Positions 1-11,100 of a DNA stretch of 64,000 bases are shown here, one piece after another. Both the position numbers and the translations under genes were made by a program. This stretch comes from Chelydra serpentina (lineage: Eukaryota > Chordata > Testudines > Chelydridae), in assembly GCA_037349315.1 (NCBI GenBank), contig JBAIAC010000021.1, forward strand, positions 2,232,001 through 2,296,000, given 5' to 3'. Under the pieces are notes generated by a model. The model ran no database searches, had not been told where the DNA came from, and saw nothing but the letters and a program-made list of their open reading frames with translations. Each line of letters starts with the position of its first letter. Position 1 is the first letter of the stretch.

Positions 1-1817
1 ACCAGGCGCTGGAAGGTGGCTGGCGCTCCCTTGAGGCCGAAAGGCAGGGTCAGGAACTCGTAGAGCCCCAGAGGGGTAATGAAGGCAGATTTCAGCCGGG
101 CATCTGCATCCAGTGGCACTTGCCAGTAGCCCTTTGTAAGATCCATGGTGGTAAGGTACCGAGCCCCTCCCAGCTTGTCTAGGAGCTCGTCCGGCCGGGG
201 CATGGGGTAGGCATCAGATACAGTGATGGCATTGAGCTTCCGATAGTCCACACAGAACCGGATCGACCCATCCCTTATGGGGACCAGCACTACTGGTGAG
301 GCCCAAGGGCTGGACGACGGTTGGATCACCCCCAAAGCCAGCATGTCCTTGACCTCTCTTTCCAGGTCCCGAGCTGTCTTCCCTGTGACTCGGAAGGGGG
401 AGCATCTTATAGGTTGGTGCGATCCTGTCTGCACCCGGTGGACAGTCAGATTAGTGCGACCAGGCTGGTTGGAAAACAGCTGTCGGTACAGATGCAGCAC
501 CGCTCTGATCTCAGCTTGCTGGGCAGGGGTTAGCTGATCAGAGAGAGGGATTGTTTCTTGGGAGGAGCCATCTCCTGTCTCAGGGAATAGATCTACTAGA
601 GGGTCACTTCCCTGCTCCTCCCAATGTCCACACACGGCCAGCACCACATTTCCCCTGTCATAATATGGCTTCATCATATTGACATGGTACACCCGGCAGT
701 GGTGTGCCCGGTTAGACAGCTCCACCACATAATTTACCTCATTTAGCTGCTTGACAACCTTGAAAGGGCCTTCCCAAGCGGCCTGCAGCTTGTTTTTCCT
801 CACGGGGATGAGAACCATCACCTGATCCCCGGTGGCGTAGGCACGGGCCCGCGCCGTGCGGTCGTACCAGACCTTTTGCTTCCTCTGGGCTCTGGCCAGA
901 TTTCCCTTGGCCAGGTCCATGAGCTCAGTAAGTCTCTCTCGGAAGGTCAGGACATACTCCACCACTGACTCTCCCTCGGGGGCGGCCTCCCCCTCCCATT
1001 CGTCTCTCATCAGGTCCAGGGGCCCCCTCACTCTCCTGCCGTATAACAGTTCGAAGGGCGAGAATCCGGTAGACTCCTGGGGCACTTCCCTGTATGCGAA
1101 CAGCAGGTGCGGTAGGTACTTGTCCCAGTCCTGCAGGTGGTGGTTCATAAAGGTTTTCAGCTTCATCTTTAGCATCCCACTGAACCTCTCCACCAGCCCA
1201 TTGGACTGGGGATGATATGCTGAGGCCCAGCTGTGCCGGACCCCACATTTCTCCCACAAGCACCGGAGCAGGGCCGACATGAAGTTGGACCCTTGGTCTG
1301 TCAGGACTTCCTTGGGGAACCCCACTCGGCTGAAAATGGTCAGCAGCGCATCCGCCACGGTGTCTGCTTCAATGGAGGATAAGGGCACCGCCTCGGGGTA
1401 GCGGGTGGCGAAATCTACCACCACCAGAATGTATTTCTTCCCCGACCGGGTTGTCTTGCTGAGAGGCCCCACTATGTCCATGGCCACCTTTTGGAAAGGT
1501 TCCTCTATGATGGGCAAAGGCCTCAAAGCCGCTTTCCGCTTGTCCCAGGCCTTCCCCACCCGCTGACAGGGGTCACAGGACCGGCAGTACTGATGGACAG
1601 TTGTAAAGACCCGAGGCCAGTAAAAGTTCTGTAGCAGCCTCTGCCTGGTGCGCCGGATTCCCTGGTGCCCTGCGAGAGGGATGTCATGGGCCAGGTACAG
1701 TAGCTTGCGGCGATATTTCTGGGGGACCACCAGCTGCCTCCTGATCCCCCACGTCTCCATCTCACCGGGGGGAGCCCATTCCCGGTACAGGAACCCCTTC
1801 TCCCACAGGAACCTCTC
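1..1817 (-). CDS. pol: retrotransposon pol: integrase followed by reverse transcriptase (partial)
   Basis: The frame that follows the TAG at 1818-1820 stays open to the window edge; I checked most of the 60-base blocks codon by codon and saw no stop. From the N-terminus it holds an HHCC zinc-binding domain (His-x-His then CRSCDPC, around 1700-1560), an rve core with VVVDFATRYPEAVPL (first catalytic Asp, ~1425-1380), LTDQGSNF (second Asp, ~1300) and HPQSNGLVERF (catalytic Glu, ~1200), a C-terminal integrase tail, a linker, and the reverse-transcriptase fingers/palm start with LTLPFGLKGAPATFQRL at positions 55-5. All three integrase acidic residues are present. The YxDD active site and RNase H lie outside the window. 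Expression would need bypass of the upstream stop. Confidence 0.85.
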
Positions 1818-3811
1818 CTAGCAACCTCTCCACATGGTCTGTACCTCCCTGCGATCGGCCAGGTCCCTGAGCTTCCGCAAGGAGGGATCTCTCTGTAACT
1901 TGGCCTGGAACTCAGCCGCTGGGGAAGGGATAGGAGCCTTTTCCCTCGTGCTGTCTGTGTCTGAGGCCGCAGCCTCTCTGTGCCTGGTCCTGGGGTACTC
2001 CCTCTCCACTGGGGCAGGGTCCTGCGCCCTGTGCAAGGCACCCTCTCCGAGGCCCGGGCGTAGCACCCCTTGCCGGCTCTGGCTACGGGTCATGACCAGG
2101 GTGTCCCGGGATTCATTGGGCCAGTCTTCTAGGTCCCCCCCCATCAGTACCTCAGTGGGCAAATGCTGGTGCACCCCTATGTCCTTGGGGCCCTCCTTGG
2201 CCCCCCATTTCAGGTGTACCCTCGCCACGGGTACCTTGAACGGGGTTCCGCCCACCCCTGTTAGGGTCAGGTAGGTGTTGGGTACCACCCGATCTGGGGC
2301 CACCACCTCGGGCCGGGCCAGCATCACCTCCGCGCCCGTATCCCAGTATCCAGTGACCCTCCTCCCATCTATCTCCAGGGGAACAAGGCACTCTCTCCGG
2401 AGGGACAGCCCCACGCCCACCCTATAAACCGAGAACCCTGAGTCCGAAGCATCCAGCGCCCCCGAGGAGCTGGTCTGGGGCCCTCCTCCCTCCGGAGCCG
2501 TTGATAAGCTGCCAGCCCCCCTTTTCTGGGCTGTCAGCCCCTCGTCCGGCTGGGTCCCTACCCAGTTAACCCGGTGTGGGTTTGGTCTGCTCAGTCTGTC
2601 TCTGATCTTGGGGCACTGGGACCGTAAGTGGCCCCTCTGGCCGCAGTGATAGCAGCTCATGTCCCATTGGTCCCCTCGAGCAGGTCGGTTGGTTCTGATG
2701 TCGGAGGTTCCCCTCGGGAGGGGGTTCTCCCTATTTCCCCTTTGGGAGGTCCCATGGTGACTCTCTTGCTGCCTCAGGGTGGGCCTGCTCCTTTGGTATT
2801 CCTCCCTGCCACCCCTTGACCGACTGTTCACAAACTCGTCGGCCAGCCGCCCTGCGTGCTGCGGGCTCCCTGGATTTTTGTCCATCAACCATAGCTTCAG
2901 GTCTGATGGGCACTGTTCATACAGTTGTTCCAGTATGAATAGTTTGAGCAGGCCCTCCATAGTTTGGGCCCCAGCGGTCCACTTGCGGGCGTATCCATGT
3001 ATCCGGTTGGCCAGTTGTAGGTACGTGATCTCAGGGGTTTTTCGCTGATCCCGGAACCTTTGACGGTACATCTCGGGAGTCAGCCCAAGCTCGCAGAGCA
3101 GGGCCTTTTTGAACAGTTCATTATCCCCAGTCTCCGTCTCTTTCATTCGGCCGTACACGTCCAGGCCTGCCGGGTCCACTAAGGGGGTGAGAAACTGGAT
3201 CTTGTCTGCAGGGTCAACCTTGTGCAACCTGCAGGCATTCTCAAAGGCAGCCAGGAAGCTGTCTATGTCTACCCCTTCCTTACGCCGGGCCAGGAAGTTA
3301 CGATCAAACTTCCCTGTAGTCTTGGGTCCCCCCTCACTCACCGCAGCCGGGGCCTCATTGCTCCTCAGTCTGGCCAGCTCCAGCTCATGCTGGCGTTGTT
3401 TCTCCTCATGCTGGCGTTGTTTCTCCTTCTCCTGCACCTCATGCTGACGTTGTTTTTCCCGTTCTTCCCGCTCCTCCTTCAGTTCCTGCTGCCTCAACTC
3501 GAGCTCTGTCAGTTTTATTTCCCTCTCCCAATCCAGCCGCCTCCACTGCTGGGATGGGGAGCTCCTCCGGGAAGATCCCCTGCTGGCCGCCGGGGTCAAG
3601 GTGCTCTCAGTATTTGCTGGGCTTTCCCCAACCTCTCCCCTGGGCAGAGGCAAGAGGGGTCTTGGGATGTCCTCGGCAGCAGTCTGACCCCTCCCAGCCA
3701 GGTCAGGCCCTGCGGCCCATGCTGCGTCTGTCGGGCGGCTTCCCCCAGGGACAGGGATCGGGTCATCCAAGCGATCCTTCTTCTTCAGCTGTCCTTCTTC
3801 TTCAGCTCTTC
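1818..3811 (-). CDS. gag-pro: retrotransposon gag-protease polyprotein
   Basis: This open frame lies between a TGA at 3810-3812 and a TAG at 1818-1820. Counting from the codon at 3770 it has about 650 residues. Residues ~65-140 are a charged coiled-coil-like stretch rich in Q, E, K and R. Residues ~160-310 are a helical capsid-like domain that resembles a SCAN domain, which fits the proposal that vertebrate SCAN domains derive from Gmr1-type gag. A CCHC zinc knuckle (CYHCGQRGHLRSQC) begins near residue 373. A retropepsin-type protease follows, with its catalytic DTGA near residue 476 and an MGGDLEDW flap-side motif near 540. There is no ATG at the start of this frame; the likely gag ATG (3897) is in another frame. 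Confidence 0.8.
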
Positions 3812-3897
3812 AGCTGGTCTTTGGTGGACTTCCCAATGCGCAGCCCCCTCTGCCTGCACAGCTCCACCAGGTCGTTCTTACGGCGCTTAGCATACAT
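3781..3897 (-). pseudogene. gag N-terminus, frameshifted by a short tandem duplication
   Basis: On the minus strand an ATG at 3897-3895 opens a basic peptide starting MYAKRRKNDLVELCRQRG, which looks like a SAP-type helix-loop-helix leader. The frame ends near a nearly perfect tandem repeat of 17 bases (core GCTGAAGAAGAAGGA, about 3777-3812) and is out of phase with the main gag-protease frame. A 17-base duplication shifts the frame, so this is the simplest explanation for the break. Alternatively this could be a separate leader peptide, which I think less likely. Confidence 0.5.
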
Positions 3898-4132
3898 CTT
3901 CCTGTTGGCCACTCTCAGGCCTGTGCGGTCTTGGCCCCCACGGCTTCCAGGAGGAACCTCTAGTGTGCCAGCCCTTCTCACTGGTCACACCCCTCAGGGT
4001 TAAGCATAACTCCTCCACCCCCCGAAACTGCTTCTCTCTGCCTCTTCAGCAACCTGCTCCCCGTCAATCCCCCTTTGTTGTACTGCTCTCCAGTCACTTA
4101 CTGCAGGAAGTGCCATTCATGGGGTGCAGAAG

Positions 4133-4150
4133 ATCCCACGGCTGCCACCA
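4133..4150 (-). other. primer-binding site, tRNA-Leu type
   Basis: Two bases inside the LTR end, the minus strand reads TGGTGGCAGCCGTGGGAT. This matches the complement of the 3' end of vertebrate tRNA-Leu (AAG type, ...TCCCACCGCTGCCACCA) at all but one of 18 positions. The position directly downstream of the 5' LTR is where a minus-strand primer site belongs. Confidence 0.65.
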
Positions 4151-4152
4151 GT

Positions 4153-4586
4153 TGTCACAGAGTGTGGGGGAGTCAGGTCCTGCACCCCTCTTCCCGGGAT
4201 TCAATGTGACTCTCAGCCAGCCAGTAGAACAGAAGGTTTATTAGGGTTGCCAGGAAAGAGTCCAAACAGAGCTTGTAAGTATGACCAGGACCTCTCAGCT
4301 GGGCCCTTCTGGGGGGCAGGGAGCTTAGACTCCAGCCTTGGGGCTCCCTGCGTTTCACCACCCAGCTCCAAACTGAAAACCACCCAGACAAAACCTCCAG
4401 CCGGCTCTTCCCCTCCCCCGGGGCCCCTCCTCTAGCCTGTCCATTCTCCCAGCCAAAGGTGTCACCTCCCAACCCCCGTCCTGGCTCATGTTACAGCCTC
4501 AGGTAAAGTCTCACATTCCCAATGCAGCCTTTCCCAATGCAGCCAGCCTCTCAGGTCAGATCCATCTTGCTCTCTACTCCATCACA
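4153..4586 (-). repeat. 5' LTR of the Gmr1-like element
   Basis: On the minus strand the LTR starts TGTGATGGAGTAG (4586) and ends CTCTGTGACA (4153), giving TG...CA termini. A polyadenylation-like AATAAA lies near 4235-4240. The segment around the signal (CTAATAAACCTTCTG, then a GGCTGAGAGTCAC block) closely resembles the solo LTR at 53760-54483, which confirms the call. The right boundary is less certain because the partner LTR and the second target-site copy are outside the window. Confidence 0.7.
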
Positions 4587-4715
4587 GGTGGCCTGTAGTA
4601 GACTCCTAGCATGATAGGGATAGCATGAGAGATAGGGACTGACCAGGACGGGACCCCCCCATAACACAGTGCCCCCTAGTACCATGCCAAGCCAGTAGAT
4701 GGGGCACAGCTGGGA

Positions 4716-4892
4716 TCATAGAATATCAGGGTTGGAAGGGACCTTAGGAGGTCATCTAGTCCAACCCCCTGCTCAAAGCAGGACCAATCCCCAATTTTTG
4801 CCCCAGATCCCTAAACGGCCCCCCCAAGGATTGAACTCACAACCCTGGGTTTAGCAGGCCAATGCTCAAACCACTAAGCTATCCCTCCCCCC
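4716..4892 (-). mobile_element. tortoise-type tRNA-headed SINE with CR1-like tail, full length
   Basis: In minus orientation it begins with a tRNA-derived promoter head (GGGAGGGATAGCTTAGTGG, then GGTTGTGAGTTCAATCC as B box) and ends in a CR1-like 3' tail with the ATTCTATGA-type terminus. This is the chelonian PolIII/SINE architecture and a main reason for calling the host a turtle. Confidence 0.85.
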
Positions 4893-5007
4893 GATATGGG
4901 ATATGGAAGGCAGAGTCCTGTAGCACCCATCTAGGGAGATGGGGCCTGGTTGGTGTTTGTAGGGCAGCGCCCCCTAGCACCAGGCAGGGCAGGAGTCAAT
5001 CACATAC

Positions 5008-5138
5008 ATGTATGGTGCTGGTTCCCAGCTTCTCCATCACGTCGATCATGAAGTCCTTGATGGCATTGAACTGGTCCTTGGTCATGCTGTGCGACCCATC
5101 GAAGAGAAACACCAGATCCACATTCCCCTTCAGGCATT
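5008..5138 (-). CDS. ITGAL: ITGAL-like exon 6: start of the I (VWA) domain with MIDAS
   Basis: Acceptor TTCCCCACAG and donor GTATGT. The 131-bp exon encodes [20 protein letters not shown] and then helix alpha-1, [25 protein letters not shown] keeps the Asp and both Ser of the metal-ion-dependent adhesion site used for ICAM binding. The next exon (FAAVQFS-like) is not in the window. Confidence 0.9.
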
Positions 5139-8100
5139 CTGTGGGGAACCACCAGAAAAGGTTAGCGCGTGGGGTGGGGGCAGGAGCCAGGACTCCTGGG
5201 TTCTATTCCCAGCTCGGGGGAGGGGAGTGGGGTCTAGGGGTTCCATCAGCAGGGCTCGGAGACAGGACACCTGGGTTCTATCCCCAGCTCTGGGAGGGGA
5301 ATGGGGTCTGGTGGGTTGGAGCGGGGAGCCAGGATTCCTGGGCTCTGTGGGACGGCAACGGGGGCTCAGTGCTTTGAGTTTGTCAGTTCCTTACTTTCAA
5401 ATCCCGGTGTCATCTCCTCGGGCTGCTCCAGGCGTCCCTTGAAGAGGTAGCAGACCCCACTCAGGTACAGGTTCCCATCGCAGGTTCGGTTCAGCCCAGA
5501 GCCGCAGGCCTATGGGGGGCACCGAGCAGGGCAGTTACCAGCCAGGTATGGGATGCTGGGGTGGGGAGCACAGGGGACTAGAAATGAGCCAAACCCGACA
5601 GGGAGGGGAGAGGGGGATGGGGCCATAGGCGCTGACTTTGGTGGGTGCTCGTGCAAGCCTGGGAGGGAGGAGGGAGAAGCAGAGCACCCACCGACAGCTC
5701 CCCGCTGGCCCCCCTGCCCAGCTCACCTCTGCTCCGCCTCCTCCCACGAGGGGCCGCTGCTCTGCTTCTCCCTCCTCCCTCCCAGGCTTGCCCCGAGAAT
5801 CAGCTGTTTGGCATGCAGCAAGCCTGGAAGGGAGGGGGGAGAAGCTGAGCAGCGGCGCCTCGGGGAGGAGGCGGAGCGGAGGTGAGCTGGGCGTGGGGGC
5901 TGGCGGGGAGCTGCCGGTGGGTGCCCCTCATCCACAACAGCAGGCTCATACCCAGAGGGGATGGCAGAGAGGGAGCCTGTCCCCACCTGAGGCAGGAGCG
6001 TCCCCAACTGTCTATTCCCCAGCAGAGCTGGAGACGTCCCATCAGGACCCGTCCCGCAGCCCACACCCCCGCCCCTCCGTCCACACTCACAATCAGCTGG
6101 TCGTCGGCGCTGTTGCTCGCCAGGGCCATGCCGAGATGCGCCATTTGAGCACTCTCTGCAAGGAGAGGGAAAAGGGGTCAGTGCTTCGCCCTGTCCAGTG
6201 CCCCCTGTCCCCTGCCACCCCCCCCCCCACCCCCCCGATCTCTCCCCAGACCCACCCGGCAATGGGATGGCCTGGCAGGAGCCTGTCTTCACAGCACACT
6301 GGTACAACTGCCCTGTGGAGTTCTGGTCCCCGGGCGCTCCCACGACGACACTGTAAAACAAGGCAGCTCAGACGCCGGGGATGGGAAATACCTGCTTGCC
6401 AGGGACCCCACACAGGGTGGGGCAAGAACCCAGGCGTCCGGACTCCCAACCCCCTCCCTGCTCTAACACGTGACGAGACCTCCCACATACACACACCTCC
6501 TTCCCGATTTCTGTGTTCCAGTTAGTCCTTCATTGGGTCACGCCACCCCGGTGCTGCCCAGTTGTGGTCCCCTGACATACTCTCACTTCCCAATTAGCCC
6601 CGGCAGATGCAGCATGCTTCGGGTAGTGAAAGGGGAAGAGGGAGCAGCATGACCCAGCGGGGACCATACACAGGCTGGGGGGATCCCACCGGGAAAGAGC
6701 GGGCGGGGGCCTGGCAATCCTTGACACTGAAATTCACCCCAGGCTGGGGCCTAGTTACAGAACGGTGCCCCTTACATCATAAACTAAACCCCACGGCCCT
6801 CCCAGAGCTGAGAACAGAACCCAGGAGTCCTGACAGCCAGCCTCACCTGCTCTAACCCACTAGATCCCACTCCTCCCCCCTGGCACCCCGGAGAGAACCC
6901 TGGAGTCCTGACTCCCTGCCCCCTGCTCTGGCCCCACTGCCCTCCCAGTGCTGGGGATAGAACCCTGGAGTCCTGACTCCCTGCCCCCTGCTCTGGCCCC
7001 ACTGCCCTCCCAGAGCTGAGAACAGAACCCAGGAGTCCTGACAACCAGCCTCACCTGCTCTAACCCACTAGATCCCACTCCTCCCCCCGGCACCCCAGAG
7101 AGAACCCTGGAATCCTGACTCCCTGCCCCCTGCTCTGGCCCCACTGCCCTCCCAGTGCTGGGGATAGAACCCTGGAGTCCTGACTCCCTACCCCCTGCTC
7201 TGGCCCCCTTGCCCTCCCAGAGCTGGGGATAGAACCCAGGAGTCCTGATCCCCCAGCACCTCTAACCCCGTGTCTCTCTTGCAGTGTGTGTGTGTGGGGG
7301 GGGGGTCTCTCTTACCTTGCATCTTTGAACTGCAGCACCTGGTACCCGAAAGTCCTACTCGCCTTGGGGGCTAGCACCTCCGGGTGGACAGTGTCAATGT
7401 TGTACCCCAGGGTGGGGGCTGGCCCTACAGGGGAGGGGGGAATTGAAGGAAACTGGGTCAGATCCTTCTGCGCAGCCACAGTGGGGACACCACTACTCAA
7501 CCCCGCTAACCCTAACCCTGCCCTTTGACCTCAACCCCTTTGACCCCCTTCATCCCCCATAGTGGCGACGCCAGGCTGCCAAGACCCGTGACCAACTGCC
7601 GTCTCCTTTTGCTCTGCCTTTCACACGCTCTCTCTTGCGCGTGATTATGTTATGTCATCTGCGCCGTGTGGTTTGTGACTTGTGGGCTGAGGCCAGCCCC
7701 ACGCCCGGCCCGGTCCCCCCGGTGTCATTTAACACCTCTCCACCCTGCTTGCATCATGTTGCAGTCAGTGTGCAACTAGCTGACAGGAGAGCTCCCAGCT
7801 CACTGGGGGGCCCAGGGAGAGCGCCCCCCACATAGGCAGCCCCCACCCCAAGGGGTGATGGGAGGTCGGGCTCTGCATTCCGTCCAGCCCTCAGGGAACA
7901 AGGGGGACTGGTTGCGGGACTGGGGAAATTTGTGCCGAGACCCAACAAAATTTGTGCAGAGACCCAACAAACTCACCTCACACAGGGAACCACTGAACAG
8001 GTGTAGTCAGAATGTCCCTCCTGAGCCAGCCAGTCCCCCCACCTTGGACCCTGCATCCCCTAGAGGTGAAGGCCCCATATCCCATTCCCCAAAAGCCAGC

Positions 8101-11100
8101 CAGGGGCCAGCACACCTTCAAGGGGAAAAAAAGGCAACATGCTCCACCCTCTGAGTAAGTTCCAACCAGGGTAGTTTTTCACCCCAGATGGGACTTAAAC
8201 CCACAATCTCTGGCTTAGGAAGCCAATGCCTTATCCATTAGGCTACTGGGTCTGCCCATGGAGAATAAGCCTGTGAACGTGCTATTGTCTGTCCATGCTC
8301 TTTGCTAGGGCCAGCTGGCTTGGCTGGGCAGGTAGGCTGCACCGTGATAGGAGGAGAGGGGCATCTGTCCACAGGGGATCAGGGACCCCTTGTTCCTGGG
8401 CTGATCTATGTGGTTTGTGAAGGGAGGGGAACGCAGCTGCTTCGTCTTGCTGAGGGGATGAGAAGCTATGTAGCCATGCATTGTGAGGCAGGGGGGAGTG
8501 AAGGGGAGCTCTCAGAGGTTGGCGCATCTGGCAGGACTGGGGTGGCCTGCACAGAGCAGGTGGAGTGGTCGGGCCCAGGCCGGGCAAAGCCAGCTGCTGT
8601 TCACTAAGCCTGCCCCGAACGTGGCTCAGTGAGGACACGCTCTGCCGCCCCACAGTGCTCCGCCCCAGCTGGGAGGTCGGCACCACGCTCAACGGGGGCA
8701 GAGTTAAGGTGGTGTTCCGGGGGGTGGCGCATCCCTTCACTGCGGCGTGTCCCATTGGCAGAGGGTGACATTTAGCTGCTCTCCACTTCTGGGAAGGGCA
8801 CGAGGGTGACCAGAACTCTGCCTTAACAAGGCAGGAATTTCCCTTGCTTTTTGAGGAAGTTGTTCGTAGAGCGTGGACACCAGGGACCACAGCACACCCG
8901 CTTGGTTACCGACTCTAGCCCTCTCCTGACCCCTACATGCCCCCAGTGGGGCCAATTCTCTAATATTTGACATTTCTCTCAGCTCTCCTTTCCCCTGGAA
9001 CTCCGGGGGTGAAAGTGCTCAGTGGTGCAGACTGGCTCAGTCACTGCAGGACGCTGAATGTCGTTCTGTCTTCAGAGTTACCGGGTTGACCAAGGGCGGT
9101 AGTCCGGCAGTGCGCTGGTTATGTGAACTTCACGGCAGTTCTGAGAACTGGGCTCTCTGCAGCGGGTGGATCCCTGATGTCAGCGGCCCCCTTTTCAGCC
9201 CGCCCGCGATGAGAGTCCCGGCCATTTGCTTTGTTTGACGGCACTCATAGAACATCAGGGTTGGAAGGGACCTTAGGAGGTCATCTAGTCCAACCCCCTG
9301 CTCAAAGCAGGACCAATCCCCAATTTTTGCCCCAGATCCCTAAATGGCCCCCTCAAGGATTGAACTCACAACCCTGGGTTTAGCAGGCCAATGCTCAAAC
9401 CGCTGAGCTATCTCTCCCTTACCCCCCCCGTGCCACAGCTCAGAAAATGGATGAGGAACCAGCAGCAGGAGCCCATGGTGCTAACGCTGAGAACTCCTTT
9501 CTCTTTGAAGGTTGACTTTTCTCAATGCTCTAAAACCTTTCCAGACAACTGGACCCCTCTCAGGAGTCGGATTTGTCCTGCGTACCCCCAAGTTACACTT
9601 CACTTCAAAATGACTTGTTTCCACAACCACACATAAAAATACAAAAGTGTCCCAGCCACACTAGTACTGAACCATTGCTGCTTTTCTCATTTTTACTCTA
9701 TAATTATGAAATAAATCAATTGGCATATAAATATTGTCCTTACATGTCAGGGTATAGCACTCAGAGCAGTATAAATAAGTCGTTGCCTGTATGACATTTT
9801 CGTTGGTACTGACTTCGCTAGTGCTTTTTATGTAGCCTGTTGTAAAACTGGGCAAATATCCTGATGTACCCCCGGAAGGCCTCTGCGTACCCCTCGTTGA
9901 GAACCACTGCTCTAAAATCCACACGCTGACTCGTACTGCTTTGAAATCTGGTGCGTCTTGTGGGGGTGCTGGGTAGAGTTCGTGATCCAAATTTGGGGTC
10001 ATTTGAGCAAGACGTTTTCAAGGTGCCGCCCGCCCCCAAACCCAAGCATTCCTTACGGCTGTTGTTAGTTTGGGGACGGGCACTCTGAGTTCAGCAGGGG
10101 CTCAAACTGTTATTTTTTTAAAGAAAAAGATGAAATATGTGAATATTTTCTGGGAGGGGAGGGGGAAACAGGGGTAAAGGCATGGGGAGGAGGGGCTGTG
10201 GCAAGGAGTGGGGGGATTATGGGAAGGTGACGTCGGGGAAGGGGGCAAGGACTGGAGAAGTGACATAGGGCTGGGTGGCAGAGTGAGTGGCGGGATTAAG
10301 GGAGCGGGCGCCTGTCCCATATTCTCCCCCTCCTGTTTGGGTTCTGGGGTCTGGGGGTGTCTGAGCCATTCTAGGGGGTCTGAGGCGCTTTCTCTGCCCC
10401 CCCCCCCCCCCCGCACGGCCCGTGAGTTGCCATCCGGGGAAGCTCTGCTCTTCCATGGACGTCTGAGCCCCTCTCCCTGATGCTCCCATATGAACCAGCC
10501 TCTGGGGCAGGCCTGCCCCTCCGGGTGGGAGCTGAGAACAGGCACGTGGGGACCCTGCACCAAGGCCACGCTGCTGGGGGCGTGGCTACATGGCCACATT
10601 AAGTCGCCGTACAGCCACCGCGGCAATAAAAGCGGCGTTTCACGGCCACGCTAGCTCCGTCCATCGGCCTCACCCGGAGCGCTTCCACTGGCTTAACCGT
10701 GGGGGGCATTGGGGGGCACTGACCGCTGAAGCCCCCCTCCCCCGCGCGGGGCTGACCGCCAACAGGCGGTGCAAGTAGCTGCAGTGGGCGATTTACATGG
10801 GTGGGAGCAACATTTCAGAGTAGACGCTTACAGGGTTAGGTTGACATCAGCCGCCTTATACCGACCTACCATTGTAGGTCAGCCAGGCCTGAGACTGGGG
10901 TGAGGAGCTCAGAACAGGCACGCTCGATGCATATCACAGGCTCCCAAGCATGGGGGGGCGGGGGGCCGGCGGACACCCACTGACGTTAATGGAGCAATTC
11001 ACATGTCTCAGAGCTTTTGTTTCAGGCTGGATTCATCTCCATGGGCCCTTCTTATTCACCTGAGATGCCACTTCGCACCTCTCTGAGGCCTAGGCTACAC

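Larger units (their letters stand above)
1..4586 (-). mobile_element. Gmr1-like Ty3/gypsy LTR retrotransposon, 5' part
   Basis: Read on the minus strand the element runs LTR (4586-4153), primer-binding site, gag start (3897), capsid-like region, zinc knuckle, aspartic protease, integrase, then reverse transcriptase, which leaves the window at position 1. Integrase lying upstream of reverse transcriptase is unlike ordinary Ty3/gypsy elements and matches the Gmr1-like group of deuterostomes. RNase H and the 3' LTR must lie to the left. The reading frame is open over almost 3.8 kb with one visible in-frame stop and one gag frameshift, so the copy is fairly young but probably not autonomous. It lies 3' of the sixth ITGAL exon, probably in an intron and in the same orientation as the gene. 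Confidence 0.85.

Noticed and set aside
5723..6525. Long overlapping frames on both strands (212-295 codons)
   Set aside because: They result from GC-rich inverted repeat DNA and run through verified ITGAL exons in the wrong frame.
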